From contig FTLJ01000512.1 of NCBI GenBank assembly GCA_900155495.1, positions 1-64,000 of the forward strand: a stretch of 64,000 nt of DNA, in the 5' to 3' direction. Both the position numbers and the translations under genes were made by a program. The stretch comes from Porogramme epimiltina (taxonomy: Eukaryota > Basidiomycota > Agaricomycetes > Polyporales > Polyporaceae). The notes below the pieces were generated by a model. It did not search any database. It was not told where the DNA came from and saw nothing but the letters and a program-made list of their open reading frames with translations. This document shows positions 10,967 through 20,893 of this stretch, one piece after another (positions within the stretch are counted from its first letter, which is position 1; each line of letters begins with the position of its first letter).

Positions 10967-13835
10967 TTAATTGAGGAAGAAACCAAGTAAATGCGGATAC
11001 TCGAACCCGCTTTCCACCGTCCAGGTGTCGGTACGGATCTTCATGACCTCGTCCCAGAATACCGTCGTCGTCTGCGAGCCATCCTCGAGGAACTTGCGGA
11101 TATGCTGCTCCCACTTCTTCATCAAATGGAACTTCGCCTCGTGGCTCGAGATGTACACCCCGTCTGGGTCGAACGGCGGCAGACCTTCTTGGTACGCGAC
11201 GAGGCCGACTTGCGTGAGCCAGTACAAGGGGAGCGCGTTCGAGCAGAACTTCTGCTGCGACTCTGGCACGTCGCGCGGCGACTCTGGTGACGTCAACCAT
11301 GACTGCAGCCAGCAGTGAAGGAGGATCTGAACGTGGAAGACGCGGACCTTGTCGACGTAGTGCGGGTTCATCTTCGGGCGCGGGATCCCATCTGGATTTG
11401 ACGGTTGCTGGAACGGTAGCCGGTCCCGGAGGTAGAGCTCGAAGAGCTTACGCATGACCGCGTGAAGCATGAGGAAGTGTGCGAATGGCGGCACGTTGAA
11501 TTCGCGCGCCTCGTTTTCCGGGTTATCCTGCACGAGGTAGTTGTACATCGTCTTGAGGTATTGTCCGACCAAGCGAATTTCCGTCGACCCATACCGCGAG
11601 GGTTTCTGGAGGACTTGTGCCCACTCTTCAGATGTGTTTGCTGTCCAAAGGCCTTCCTCGGCGGGGAAACCAAGGGAGAAATGCTCGTTATGGAAAGTTG
11701 GTTGAAGGTTGAAGAAAACTGCGTGGGAGCAGTCGTGCGTAAAAAGTATCCAAATGGCCCTGCATTACAAGTTAGACACACGCGTATTAGACAGCTCATT
11801 ATTATACTTACCTCTTGGCGGTTTCGTATCGCACCCAGTCCCTCCAGGCCTTTTCCACGGAAACGGGGTCGGAAAAGTCGATGGTTGGGACTCGCCAATC
11901 GCGGGCCTGCTCCATGAAGCTGTTCATGCGAAGCATCTGATCGAGAACATGGGCGTCAGAAGATAATCATAGGGATGGTGGCTGTTATCAACTGACCATG
12001 ACGATCATGCCGTGATAGACGTTCGACTTCGCACGCTGTTCCGGGTTTTTGTGGAACATGCCTATAGTCTGCAGCAATCCTGACGCCAATGCTAAATGCG
12101 TCATAGTGTCAAAATCCGTCGTATGTGACTAGACACAAAACGCGTGAGCAAAAAACACGTACGCCAGGACAATGTACTCACCAGTTCAGCAATAATCTCA
12201 TCACGGCAAGTTGCTAGCATTGTTTCGATGAAACGAGAGGCGTTGGGCGTATTGGCATACATGGCGCCACACGCTTTTGAAGCCTTGACAAGAAGTGGAT
12301 GTCGTGCCTCCTTGAGGAACGTTGGTAGATGCACAATAGGCATATGTTGTGAGAAACTTGTAAGGAATTCCGTAACTAGTACGTAGATGGTCAGCACTTC
12401 TCCAAACGCAGGCTGACGTGTAGGGGCTGTAAAGGATGGACACTCACTGTATCCGTAATACTCCGCGATAGAAGGCATTCCCATTAAACTCATCGTCTGA
12501 GCCGGCGACGTGGAGTATCCAAGTATCTCGCTTTCAGGGATACTGGCCATTGGATCATACGGAAGCGGAAGCGTTGACGGTACAGTGTACATTGCCAGCT
12601 GTGCGGGGCCTGTCGGTACGCTGGGGTCGACGAAGGCCCCTATCATGGCGTGGTCAATTGCCGTCCCCTCAAGCCGGTCGGTAAGAATCGTGGTCGGATC
12701 CTGTTGGAAATGCTGTCCAGGCACCGACGGGTTCTTCTCGAAGCTGGAGGTGAACAGGTCCGTGAAAAGGTTGTCGTACATTTCGCTCGAGAAGATGTCG
12801 GAGAGATAGCCGCGCTCTTCTTCGTTGTGCGAGGCGCCCGCGACGATCAGCGTCCCTGGATTGTCCGAGGACGACAGTGGAGCGACTTGAGCGGCGGATG
12901 TCGATGACACCGCGACGCTAGTGGACTGCGACGTGAAAGTTGACGTCTCTTTAGATAAAAGGTCGAATGCACTTTGCGAGGATTCCACTGATGTCAAAGG
13001 GGATATCCCGTCGAAAAATGTTGAAGGCATCGAAAACTCGGTGTTTGGAGTCGTCTTCGTAGAATCGGTCTCCGGCGATTTCGACCCGCTAGCGTCCGCC
13101 GGAGAATCCTGGGATGGCGAGGCGCTCGAAGGGGAGGAACTGTCGGCCGCAGCGTCTGCGACCTTGCCCTTGCCTTTGCGGCCGGTTGTGTTGACGTAAA
13201 CGCATTCTCGTCCCCGGGCCTTGCATTTTGAACACGGTTGCTGGAGGTCGCACTTGACTTTCGAGTCTGCACAGCTTTGACAAGACTTACGTCGGGACCG
13301 GTTTGCCGACCTGCGAGTCATAAGTTGGTCAGAAGCGCCGGGTGATAAGCCGGTGCCGAGGGCGTACGAGTCGCAACAGGTCCGCCTGTGTCGAGTGAGG
13401 AGGTCGCTCCGCGTAAACTGGGCATGACAGCGCTGCAAGCACATAGTATAAGTGCGCATTCGTAGAGCGAGCGAGTGCGTAACACACCTCGCATTCGTGC
13501 ATGCGCTCGCCGGAATCTGATATGCGCCCGGATCAGCTGACGAACGCAATCGGAATCGAGAAAACTGACTTACGCGTCTTCAAATGGCGATTGAGATGCG
13601 TCGTCCGAGTAAATTTGGCGGGACAAAGGGGGCACAGCTTCGTCTGAGGGAGTGTTGGTATGTTGCCCCTGTGGGAGCGCATTTTGGAAAGCGCGTTCGT
13701 GCGAGCAACGGATGCCGCCGGCAACGCGGTGAACGACAACGCATCTAGCGACGCGACGTCCGGAGGCACAGCTGGCCCCGGCTCGGGTGCGGGTGCCTGC
13801 GCTGCTTGTGCTGGCTGAGCAGAGTCGTCTGGCAT
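10967..13835 (-). CDS. Transcription factor with two C2H2-type fingers and a Zn2Cys6 cluster
   Basis: Seven exons close in frame: 13835-13574, 13516-13488, 13432-12448, 12375-12182, 12128-11997, 11936-11812, 11759-10967 (839 aa). The tiny 29-nt exon supplies the linker HSGERMHECE between two zinc fingers. Finger 1 (Cys 68 to His 88) is classical C2H2; finger 2 (from Cys 96) ends in Cys (C2HC). A fungal binuclear cluster follows at about 148-176 (CQSCADSKVKC...CSKCKARGREC). The middle is Ser/Thr/Pro-rich, and the C-terminal half resembles the fungal-specific transcription factor domain (PILVHRPTF-like PIVHLPTF). The 72-nt intron at 12447-12376 is in frame and stop-free, so the alternative is 24 extra residues; its GTGAGT, CTGAC and TAG signals favour removal. 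Target genes are unknown; adjacent GH79 and peptidase genes are candidates only by position. Confidence 0.88.
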
Positions 13836-13891
13836 CGTGGTGGTCAGGTTGAAGAGCCGATGGGCGGAGTGATTTGTCGGCGCTGGGACAC

Positions 13892-13898
13892 TATATAG
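13892..13898 (-). promoter_or_regulatory. TATA box of the zinc-finger factor gene
   Basis: The minus strand reads GCTATATAGTG, 57-63 bp upstream of the ATG at 13835. Confidence 0.5.
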
Positions 13899-14214
13899 CG
13901 CCTCGCAGCAACCAGAACTCTGCAACAAGCGCCCGAGGATAGGAGGCGTTGTGCACGTGCCTCGGCATGACGCATGTCGATCATTTGCGCCAATCTGCCT
14001 CCACTGTTGGGGGAACATTCCCCTCCGACATCTCTCAAACTCAAGCTACGACCGGAATCCAACTTCCAAGTCGAAACAGTTCACTTCCGCTGCAACTTGG
14101 ACCACATCAGAGTTAACGCTGTTCTTTGCCCATCTCTCCAAGGGTCATCACGAACCTCATGCATTGCTCATCTGCACGTACTCATACACATACCGCCATC
14201 GATGACCCCTTCCC
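13899..14214. other. Short intergenic promoter region
   Basis: Upstream region of the zinc-finger gene and 3' flank of the GH79 gene. No coding signal seen. Confidence 0.5.
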
Positions 14215-16015
14215 TCACAAGTAGACGATCAAAGCTTCCGAAGAGGCCACAGAAACCGTCAAGTTACCTCCGCTGACCGTCACCGGCTCCGTCGCCTGAG
14301 TCCCCTGGGGCACGCAGGTCGTCGAGAACGTCCCGTTGCCCCCAATCGTGACCGCCGCACCCTGGTCCGCCAACGACGTCGCGGCGGGGGCGGTCATCCT
14401 CTTCGCCCGCACCGTCCCGCTCGCCCGCGTGAGCCCAGTGAACTGCATCGATTGGCTCGCCCGCGTGGTGGATCCGTCGAAGTAGTTCGAGTTGAGGACG
14501 AGGAGGCGGAGAGGGGAGCCCGCGGCTGAGTAGACGACATACGTGGCAACCGCCCCTGTCCCGTTGTCCAACGCGGCGACTTTCGCGCCGTCGGTACCGA
14601 GGAAGTCCGAGACGAACACCGCTCCGTAATAGGGCGAGTAGACGGCGCTTTGGCCCCACCAGCAGTACGCCTGTTAAAAGTAGACAGCGCGTGGTCAACC
14701 GATGTCCTTCGAGTAGCTTGGAAAGATGCTCACGCAGTTACCAATAGTGCCGTGGTGGAAGTACAGGCGGTCCACCCCAATCAAGGCGCTTTGAAGCACG
14801 TAGTCGATGATCCAGAGAGCGGCGCCGAAAGTTGGGCTGATTCCCCCTCCGCCGCAGGTCGCTGAAATTGATGTCAGGACAGTGTTCATAAACGCGTCTC
14901 ACAACCAAACATACCGGAGTTAGTCTCTCCAAAGAAGAAGGGCTTCCCAATAGCGACCGTCGCGGCAGCATCTGACTTGAACCCATTGACATAGGAGACG
15001 ATACCACTAGAGAGGAGGCAGGAGGCGGTTATGAGAACCACAGACAACATCCCTTTAAGGACCTCGGACTTACGAGTGGCTCATGAGCTTGGTCAGGTTG
15101 GTGCTCGCCCCGCCGCATGCCGATTGCGGGTATGAATGCCGCGAAATCGTTTTGATCGTGCTCAAAGCGGCACTGCCGATGCTGTTGACGAGCGTCTGGG
15201 TGCCCCAACTGAGGTAAACAGCGCCTTGGAAGATGTTTCCGAGCTGCGCAGAGTCGGATTTCAGAGTGGGTACTTCCACGATACAGGAGCGTCTACTCAC
15301 TGTCGGAGCCAACGCCGTGAACCACTTGGCCTCGTTCGAAATATCGATTGAGTTGCTCCACCCTGTCCCAGAAGCAATAGGGTCGCTGCTGGAGAACACT
15401 GGCGCAAATTCCCCCAATTAGTCGCTTCTCTAGATTTCACGTAGACCTAATTGACTCACAATCAGGTTCATTCCCCAGCTCGATAGCCAACAGGTTGCCC
15501 ATGGTGGACTTGGCACGAGAGCCCGCGGCCAGGCTATTCGACTGGTTGGCCAGCCGACGATTCAAGCCTATCGTCACTTCCCCGGGCAGTTGAGAAGCGA
15601 GCGAGAAGAATGACGGCCCATAGGTCAAACTGGCGGGGGCATCGGCAGGCGATGCTACGGTGTAATTGACAGCGGCGCTCAAGTTGGGATCATACGTCGC
15701 ACGGTCCCTGCGAAAGCGCCGTGCTTCATTAAGGCAATGAAAAACAGGGCTATGACGTGGACGAACTCACTGTGTCGTTCCGCCAATCCGTACCGCAGGC
15801 TGCGCGCCACGCAGCGCAGCTAGATTAGCCAGGCAATTGCTGGTTCCGGCCATCTGCGTGTACCCTGGGAACGCGAAGAACTCGATCGAGATGCTGACCA
15901 GGGAGGGGTCGACCGCAGCCGCGCCGGACGGTGGCGCCGTCGGGACGGCGATACCGTTCACCGAGGACGACCATAGGAGAGCGGCGAGGACAACGCTGAC
16001 GGAGATGCGGACCAT
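14215..16015 (-). CDS. Secreted glycoside hydrolase family 79 (beta-glucuronidase type)
   Basis: Seven exons close in frame: 16015-15771, 15707-15460, 15398-15301, 15243-15074, 15006-14915, 14861-14734, 14670-14215 (478 aa). Residues 1-21 form a signal peptide. The family hallmarks are RIGGTTQDRATYDP near residue 80, the acid/base in LGNEPD (Glu 162) and the nucleophile in FFFGETNS (Glu 281), in a TIM-barrel. A beta-sandwich C-terminal domain follows, beginning near the YYGAVF segment. GH79 enzymes of basidiomycetes cleave glucuronic acid or 4-O-methyl-glucuronic acid from arabinogalactan and proteoglycan side chains; the exact substrate cannot be read from the sequence. The gene lies upstream of, and in the same direction as, the zinc-finger factor. 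The exon 3 acceptor at 15398 gives NEPDLFSSSD; nearby alternatives would change one or two residues. Confidence 0.9.
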
Positions 16016-17296
16016 CTGGGGCGGTAAAGGGGGGTTTGGCTCGGTGTCCCGACGGGCTCGCGACCTTTTACGTGCGTTGAGAATAGCTCCTTGACATCAA
16101 GGCGGAGAGGTCTTCAGGCGCGGTCCTGTGAAGATCAACCAGCGTACCGAGGCGGACCGATCGAGGAGGCGAATATCCTAGGTCGCGTGATTCGCCATGT
16201 GTGCGCGACGAGCGGCCTGAAGGTTCTACCCCGGAAGACAAACCGCGGAGAAGCGGAGGAAGCACTTGGGAGCACGCGCATGACGTGTGAGACGACCGTC
16301 GGCGGACCAGGGCGGTTGTCACGGTCGCGGAGCCCTATGACGGCGTCCTAAAACACGCGACCGAGTTCGCCAATTTCTCGGGCCGTGGCGGAACGGCCGT
16401 ATTAACATCGACTGAAAGCAAACAGCCAAGCAGTTGTGAGCTACGATCTCAACATTTTGAATGGTGGGGCGTCTTACCGTTCATTCGCTTGAAACCGAGA
16501 TCTTCATGTGCCAGGTCGGCCGGGCCGCCTGGAATAGGCGCAATTGGAGGAGTTACTTGACACCAGTTATTCTATTAACCCCCAGGGTTGAAGCATGGGA
16601 GTAGCTTTGGGGATGAGTAGATAACATAGTCGAACGTGATATCAAGGAAGCGCAAACGAGATATCTGCGCCATAGTGAAAGGAGCAGAGCAAGAGTAACT
16701 AGACACCAAAGGTTGCTGCACTGGGAGTTGCGACCAGATTTGGCTGTGCGGCGGCCGAGATGGACCATGGGAGCGCTTACGCGTCATTACTGCACGTGAT
16801 CCGTCACTTGTGCATCGACGAGCTGCCAGCGTCAAATTGAATTTGTTCAACGACATCAACATCGTTGGCGTCGTGTTTTTCCTCTGGTCTAACAACCCGT
16901 AATGCAACATCGTTGCTTTTAAGGGCGGTCCCCTGTCTATACTCAGACCTTGCAGCAGCACGACATCAAGTCTTCCGACAATAGTGCATACCAAGGCTGA
17001 GTCCTGACCCTGAGTTTGCAGGAATGGCCTCGCATAGGGCTCGTCCTCCATGTTTCCAGTGTATACAGGTCACCTTACGACACCCATCATGGCTACCTAT
17101 AGCATGTGAATACATCCGAAATGAAACTCAGGATCTCCCTTGTAAGCTCCGCAAATATCTGCTTTCTCCTCGTCACTCCTAGAAATATCATGTAGATACT
17201 GAACCATACGTGGCAGGTTAATTCTGCGCCTTCTCGTCTATGGATACGTTCATCAGCTCAAATGAAACATTGACGACCGCCTGCTAACTATCTCAT
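16016..17296. other. Gene-free stretch, start of a decaying region
   Basis: I found no gene. Minus-strand frames at 16553-17051 lack motifs and splice structure. The 5' part is the GH79 promoter, without a clear TATA box. Confidence 0.45.
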
Positions 17297-17297
17297 A

Positions 17298-17866
17298 GAG
17301 CAAACCGAGACCCTGTCCCGTCGAGTGGAGAAGTTCACCCAGCTTATGCAGACTGTATGGACAGGCATTAGCGACTACGAGACCTGTCGACGAGAAGCAG
17401 GACGTCGCCACTCCGCTCTGCAATGTTGAAGACCTACGGCTTATAGGAGTACGTTCCTCCACTATCCGGTTTATCTCCCGGGGACGTCGAATGAAAGAAG
17501 CTTACATTTGTCGATAACCAGGTGCGTTCACTCGGGACACGCAATGCTTGATGTGTGATTACGCATCGTCACAGATCATTTCTCGGGACGCGACGGTTCT
17601 GAGTGGCACCGGCACAGCTGGAGCAGTTTGAAAGTACTTTTCGGTATTTCGACAAGAAGTCAAACACGCCCAACCAATCGGAGATGACGGCCGCCCTTGC
17701 CAGCCTTGTCGCTGCCTATTCAGTCTGTCCACCTCCACTGTGCGTTTTTCCTTGGACATTGACTCGAAACGCGTAGCGCGACGACCTTGATCTCATATAC
17801 GACCAACTCATGGAGGGTTACGGCGCGATTATGTTGGAAGCATTCATCAACCTCATCAAAGGTTGA
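17298..17866 (+). pseudogene. Alpha-actinin EF-hand relic
   Basis: At 17614-17727 the plus strand encodes QLEQFESTFRYFDKKS, then a stretch containing EMTAALASL. A usable GTCTGT...TAG intron (about 17728-17779) leads into DDLDLIYDQLMEGYGAI and EAFINLIK, which ends at a TGA (17864-17866). This matches the C-terminal EF-hand region of fungal alpha-actinin, an actin cross-linker. The EF loop reads FDKKSN where the family has FDKDxSN, and the protein stops before the family's C-terminus. A weaker coiled-coil-like piece (about 17298-17430, containing RVEKFTQLMQT) lies upstream in another frame and could be the preceding exon. The actin-binding CH domains were not found. I read it as a truncated duplicate; similarity is judged by eye. 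Confidence 0.6.
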
Positions 17867-18246
17867 TCGTCGACTCCGTTTACAACCCACCTCCCGAAAG
17901 GAAGACACTGAACCATAAACGGAGATGAAGCTAATCTCGGTTTGAAACCGAAATGGCCTTCCTTTTACCAGTTGGCATAATATCCGGGGTCAAAATTACG
18001 ACGTCTCGGAACATCCGGTCTTAGCCCGGTAAATCTTATAGTATAACCTTCACCTTCCGGCTGACAAGGCAAACTCCATTTTCAGATTGAAACTGGTGTC
18101 ACGAGCCCCGGCCGGCGGTTCCATCGGACACGCTGACTACCAGATGACTGCACTCTCTCATGGCTGGCGAGTGGTATTAAAGGCACCTACATGGATGTAA
18201 GCTAACGAAACCTCGCCCTTCCTACGCAACGGCATTGACGAGGACG
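17867..18246. other. Intergenic, no gene seen
   Basis: AT-richer than its surroundings; no coding signal. It probably carries the promoter of the GT1 gene. Confidence 0.45.
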
Positions 18247-20369
18247 ATGACCGCTGACACCAAACACATCGTCGCCTATCCTCTGCATGCATGGGGTGAG
18301 TGACAATTGCCACTTTTGTATATCACAATCACTGACGTTGACGATATCGTATGGAGGCCACACCCGCCCTATGATCGTTCTTTGTGCACGGCTGGTGACG
18401 CTACGCCCGAATGTTCAAGTGACAATCTTGACTGCAAATAGCCTCTTCGATCGTGTCGAGAAAGAGCTTGCACGGAACTTTGACCCCGACAGCCAGGATC
18501 ACGCACGTGTGAGGCAAGTGTCACATCTTATGTCCCGTTTGCGACCCCCGGTTCGCTCATGTCCCTCTTAGCATTATTGCTCTCGGAAACTTTAGAGACC
18601 TCAATGTGACCCTAGACGACACGCGTTTCGAAGATGTATGGACAGCGCTCATCAACGGAGAAGGGGTCGTCTGTGGGTTCACTGGGCGCCGTTGTCTTCC
18701 TCTTCCAAAGCCTCGAGCCATCATTCTCGATGTAGCCTTCGCTCCCCTCCTGTTCGTGATTATGCGGATGCCTGATGATTCTGAAACGCCCACAGGTGCT
18801 AGGGACGCAAGAAGCCGCAGCGGTTAAGGGACTAAGTGGTGACGCAGTCAAGATGTACTCATGGTGGTCGGGTATGACATCAGGCATTCTTTAACTCTTT
18901 GGCCCCGAATCTGTTGGCGGTAAAGGAAATATCCATCGCAAGGCCGAGGAAGAGGCATGTCTCTCTGGAAGGCCATATAAAGACATCGCTATCGAGGTAT
19001 GGCGTCTCGTTGTCCTGTGACGAGTGATATCATACTCACTAGAGTTCCTGGCAGATGAACTTCCAGGTCACAGGCAAGCTGATCCAACTTCCAGGGATCC
19101 CTCCCATGTTTGATTACGAGGTCTACCCACAGGACGTACGCATAATTGTTTCACTGTCTCCCTTCTGTCATCCAATATAATTCATCCTAGTTTCCGAACC
19201 CGGAAGACTTAGCAGTTCGCGTATTTTCACATGTATTCGAGTGAGCCCTCTTCGCCGGTGCAAGTTAACGGTACTCATTACATAGCAACCTTACAGAACC
19301 ACTGAGAAACTCGACGGAGTCATAATGGCCAGCTCGGAGGCATATGAACCTGACGCTACTGCGGCGATCAGAGCCTGGTTTGGAAAGACCGAACGTCAAG
19401 CTTATGCTGTGGGTCCGCTCTTGCCCTTCGCATCAAAGGTGGTAGCCGTAGAGAACGAAAAGAGGCAATCAAACGAATCTATGGAAATCCAGACGCTTCT
19501 CGACAAAACATTAGAGCGTAAAGGAGAAAAATCACTTCTTTATGTGAGTCATGTCCACCACTCGGCTCGTGGCGGAAAATATTGATCAGGGATTACAACT
19601 GTAGATCTCTTTTGGTTCGTTCTTCTGGCCTGTGAAGACACCAGAGAAGCTTTGGGCATTCCTTGATGTAGTCATGGAACTTGACATCCCTTTCGTAAGT
19701 TGTATGTGCAAGTGCCGTTGCCTTTCTAATAATCACGGCGAATCACAGATTTTAAGTCACGCGTGCCCGCTTGCCGTGGTCCCCGACGACGTCAAGGAAA
19801 AGGTCAAGGTTTATCGCAAAGGTGTTATGTCAGCATGGACACCGCAACAACTTATTCTCAACCACCCAGTTAGCGCAATGTTCTATAAACTTCCTTCTCA
19901 GGTGACTTACTATTTGGTGTGATCACAGGCAACAGGTTGGTTTGTAGCTCACGGAGGTCATAACGGGCTCACCGAAGCGATTGCATCGGGTGTTCCAATG
20001 TAAGTCGTACATCGCGCGCCAGTGGCTTTCGATCTCACCACCACATAATGTTGCAGGATCCTTTGGCCGTTCGCTGCCGACCAGCCGTTTAATGCAATAA
20101 TGGTCACTGACAAGCATAAAATCGGATACGAGTTGTTTCAAGTCCGTTCTGGACATGGTTTGAAAAAGATCTATCACACCGGAAGCACCCCTACTGGCAC
20201 AGTGGAAGCAGTGAAATTAGAAGCGCGAAATGTACTGACGAGAGAATTTGGGAAAGAGGGGGATGCAAAGAGGGAAGAATTGCTAGCCTTGCGGGAGAGG
20301 TTGCTGGGTGAGTGGGCCGAGGATGGCGCATCAAGGAAGGACGTGGAAGCATTTTTGGACTGCCTGTGA
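18247..20369 (+). pseudogene. UDP-glycosyltransferase (GT1) gene with one in-frame stop
   Basis: Eleven exons can be joined: 18247-18295, 18357-18513, 18572-18731, 18796-18996, 19055-19135, 19191-19240, 19297-19543, 19605-19694, 19749-19868, 19929-19999, 20057-20369 (about 511 codons). The C-terminal half has the GT1 signature: WTPQQLIL, then HGGHNGLTEAIASGVPM and WPFAADQP, with His and the HGG loop for UDP-sugar binding. The N-terminus has the acceptor-domain start with HTRPM. Exon 2 ends with a GC donor (GCAAGT). Exon 4 contains TAA at 18892-18894, between TSGIL and LFGPES, where relatives have an aromatic or His residue. Everything else is intact, so the gene died very recently, is a polymorphic null, or the base call is wrong. 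If functional it would glycosylate small lipophilic molecules such as sterols. Confidence 0.78.
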
Positions 20370-20893
20370 AAAGTCCTTACACCAAGTGTAAATCGGTGAT
20401 TGTAGTGTATTACAATGACCAAACTACAGCATATTAAAACCGCAAAAAACATTCAAATCTGCTGTCATGATCGTGTACCACATCAATTTTCAGACTCCGT
20501 TAGATGAGCCCTAATATTTTTCCATATTAGGTCATGGCTTCAGTGTCCGCGCTATCTCGGCCCATCATCAGATGCCCGAGGACGTTCAACACTGTCCACT
20601 TGCAACGCTTCCGCAACCAAGCTACGGTCTGCTAGTAAACAGCGTCAACTGGATTCACCATTCCTACCACAACGGCTCGCACTCGCAAAGTAAGCATCAT
20701 CCTAACACCTTGAGTTGGTTCCAACAAAGTCAAAGCCTCGCCTCTAATGTCCCTTAGACCAGTGTGGTAGATTCTAAACAACAAGTCGGATCTTGACTAT
20801 CTAGGGCGTATACAAACTCATGTTCATATAAGTACTAACAAGAATGTATGTGCTACCCCGCCCGATTGATTAACCTATTCACTAGCTTGCAGA
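20370..20893. other. Intergenic, no gene seen
   Basis: Upstream region of the F-box gene. A GCTTGCAG acceptor-like site ends two bases before the next ATG, so a 5' UTR intron is possible. Confidence 0.45.

Noticed and set aside
16553..17051. 158-codon minus frame as a possible gene
   Set aside because: No start context, motif or splice sites. It sits in a decaying region.
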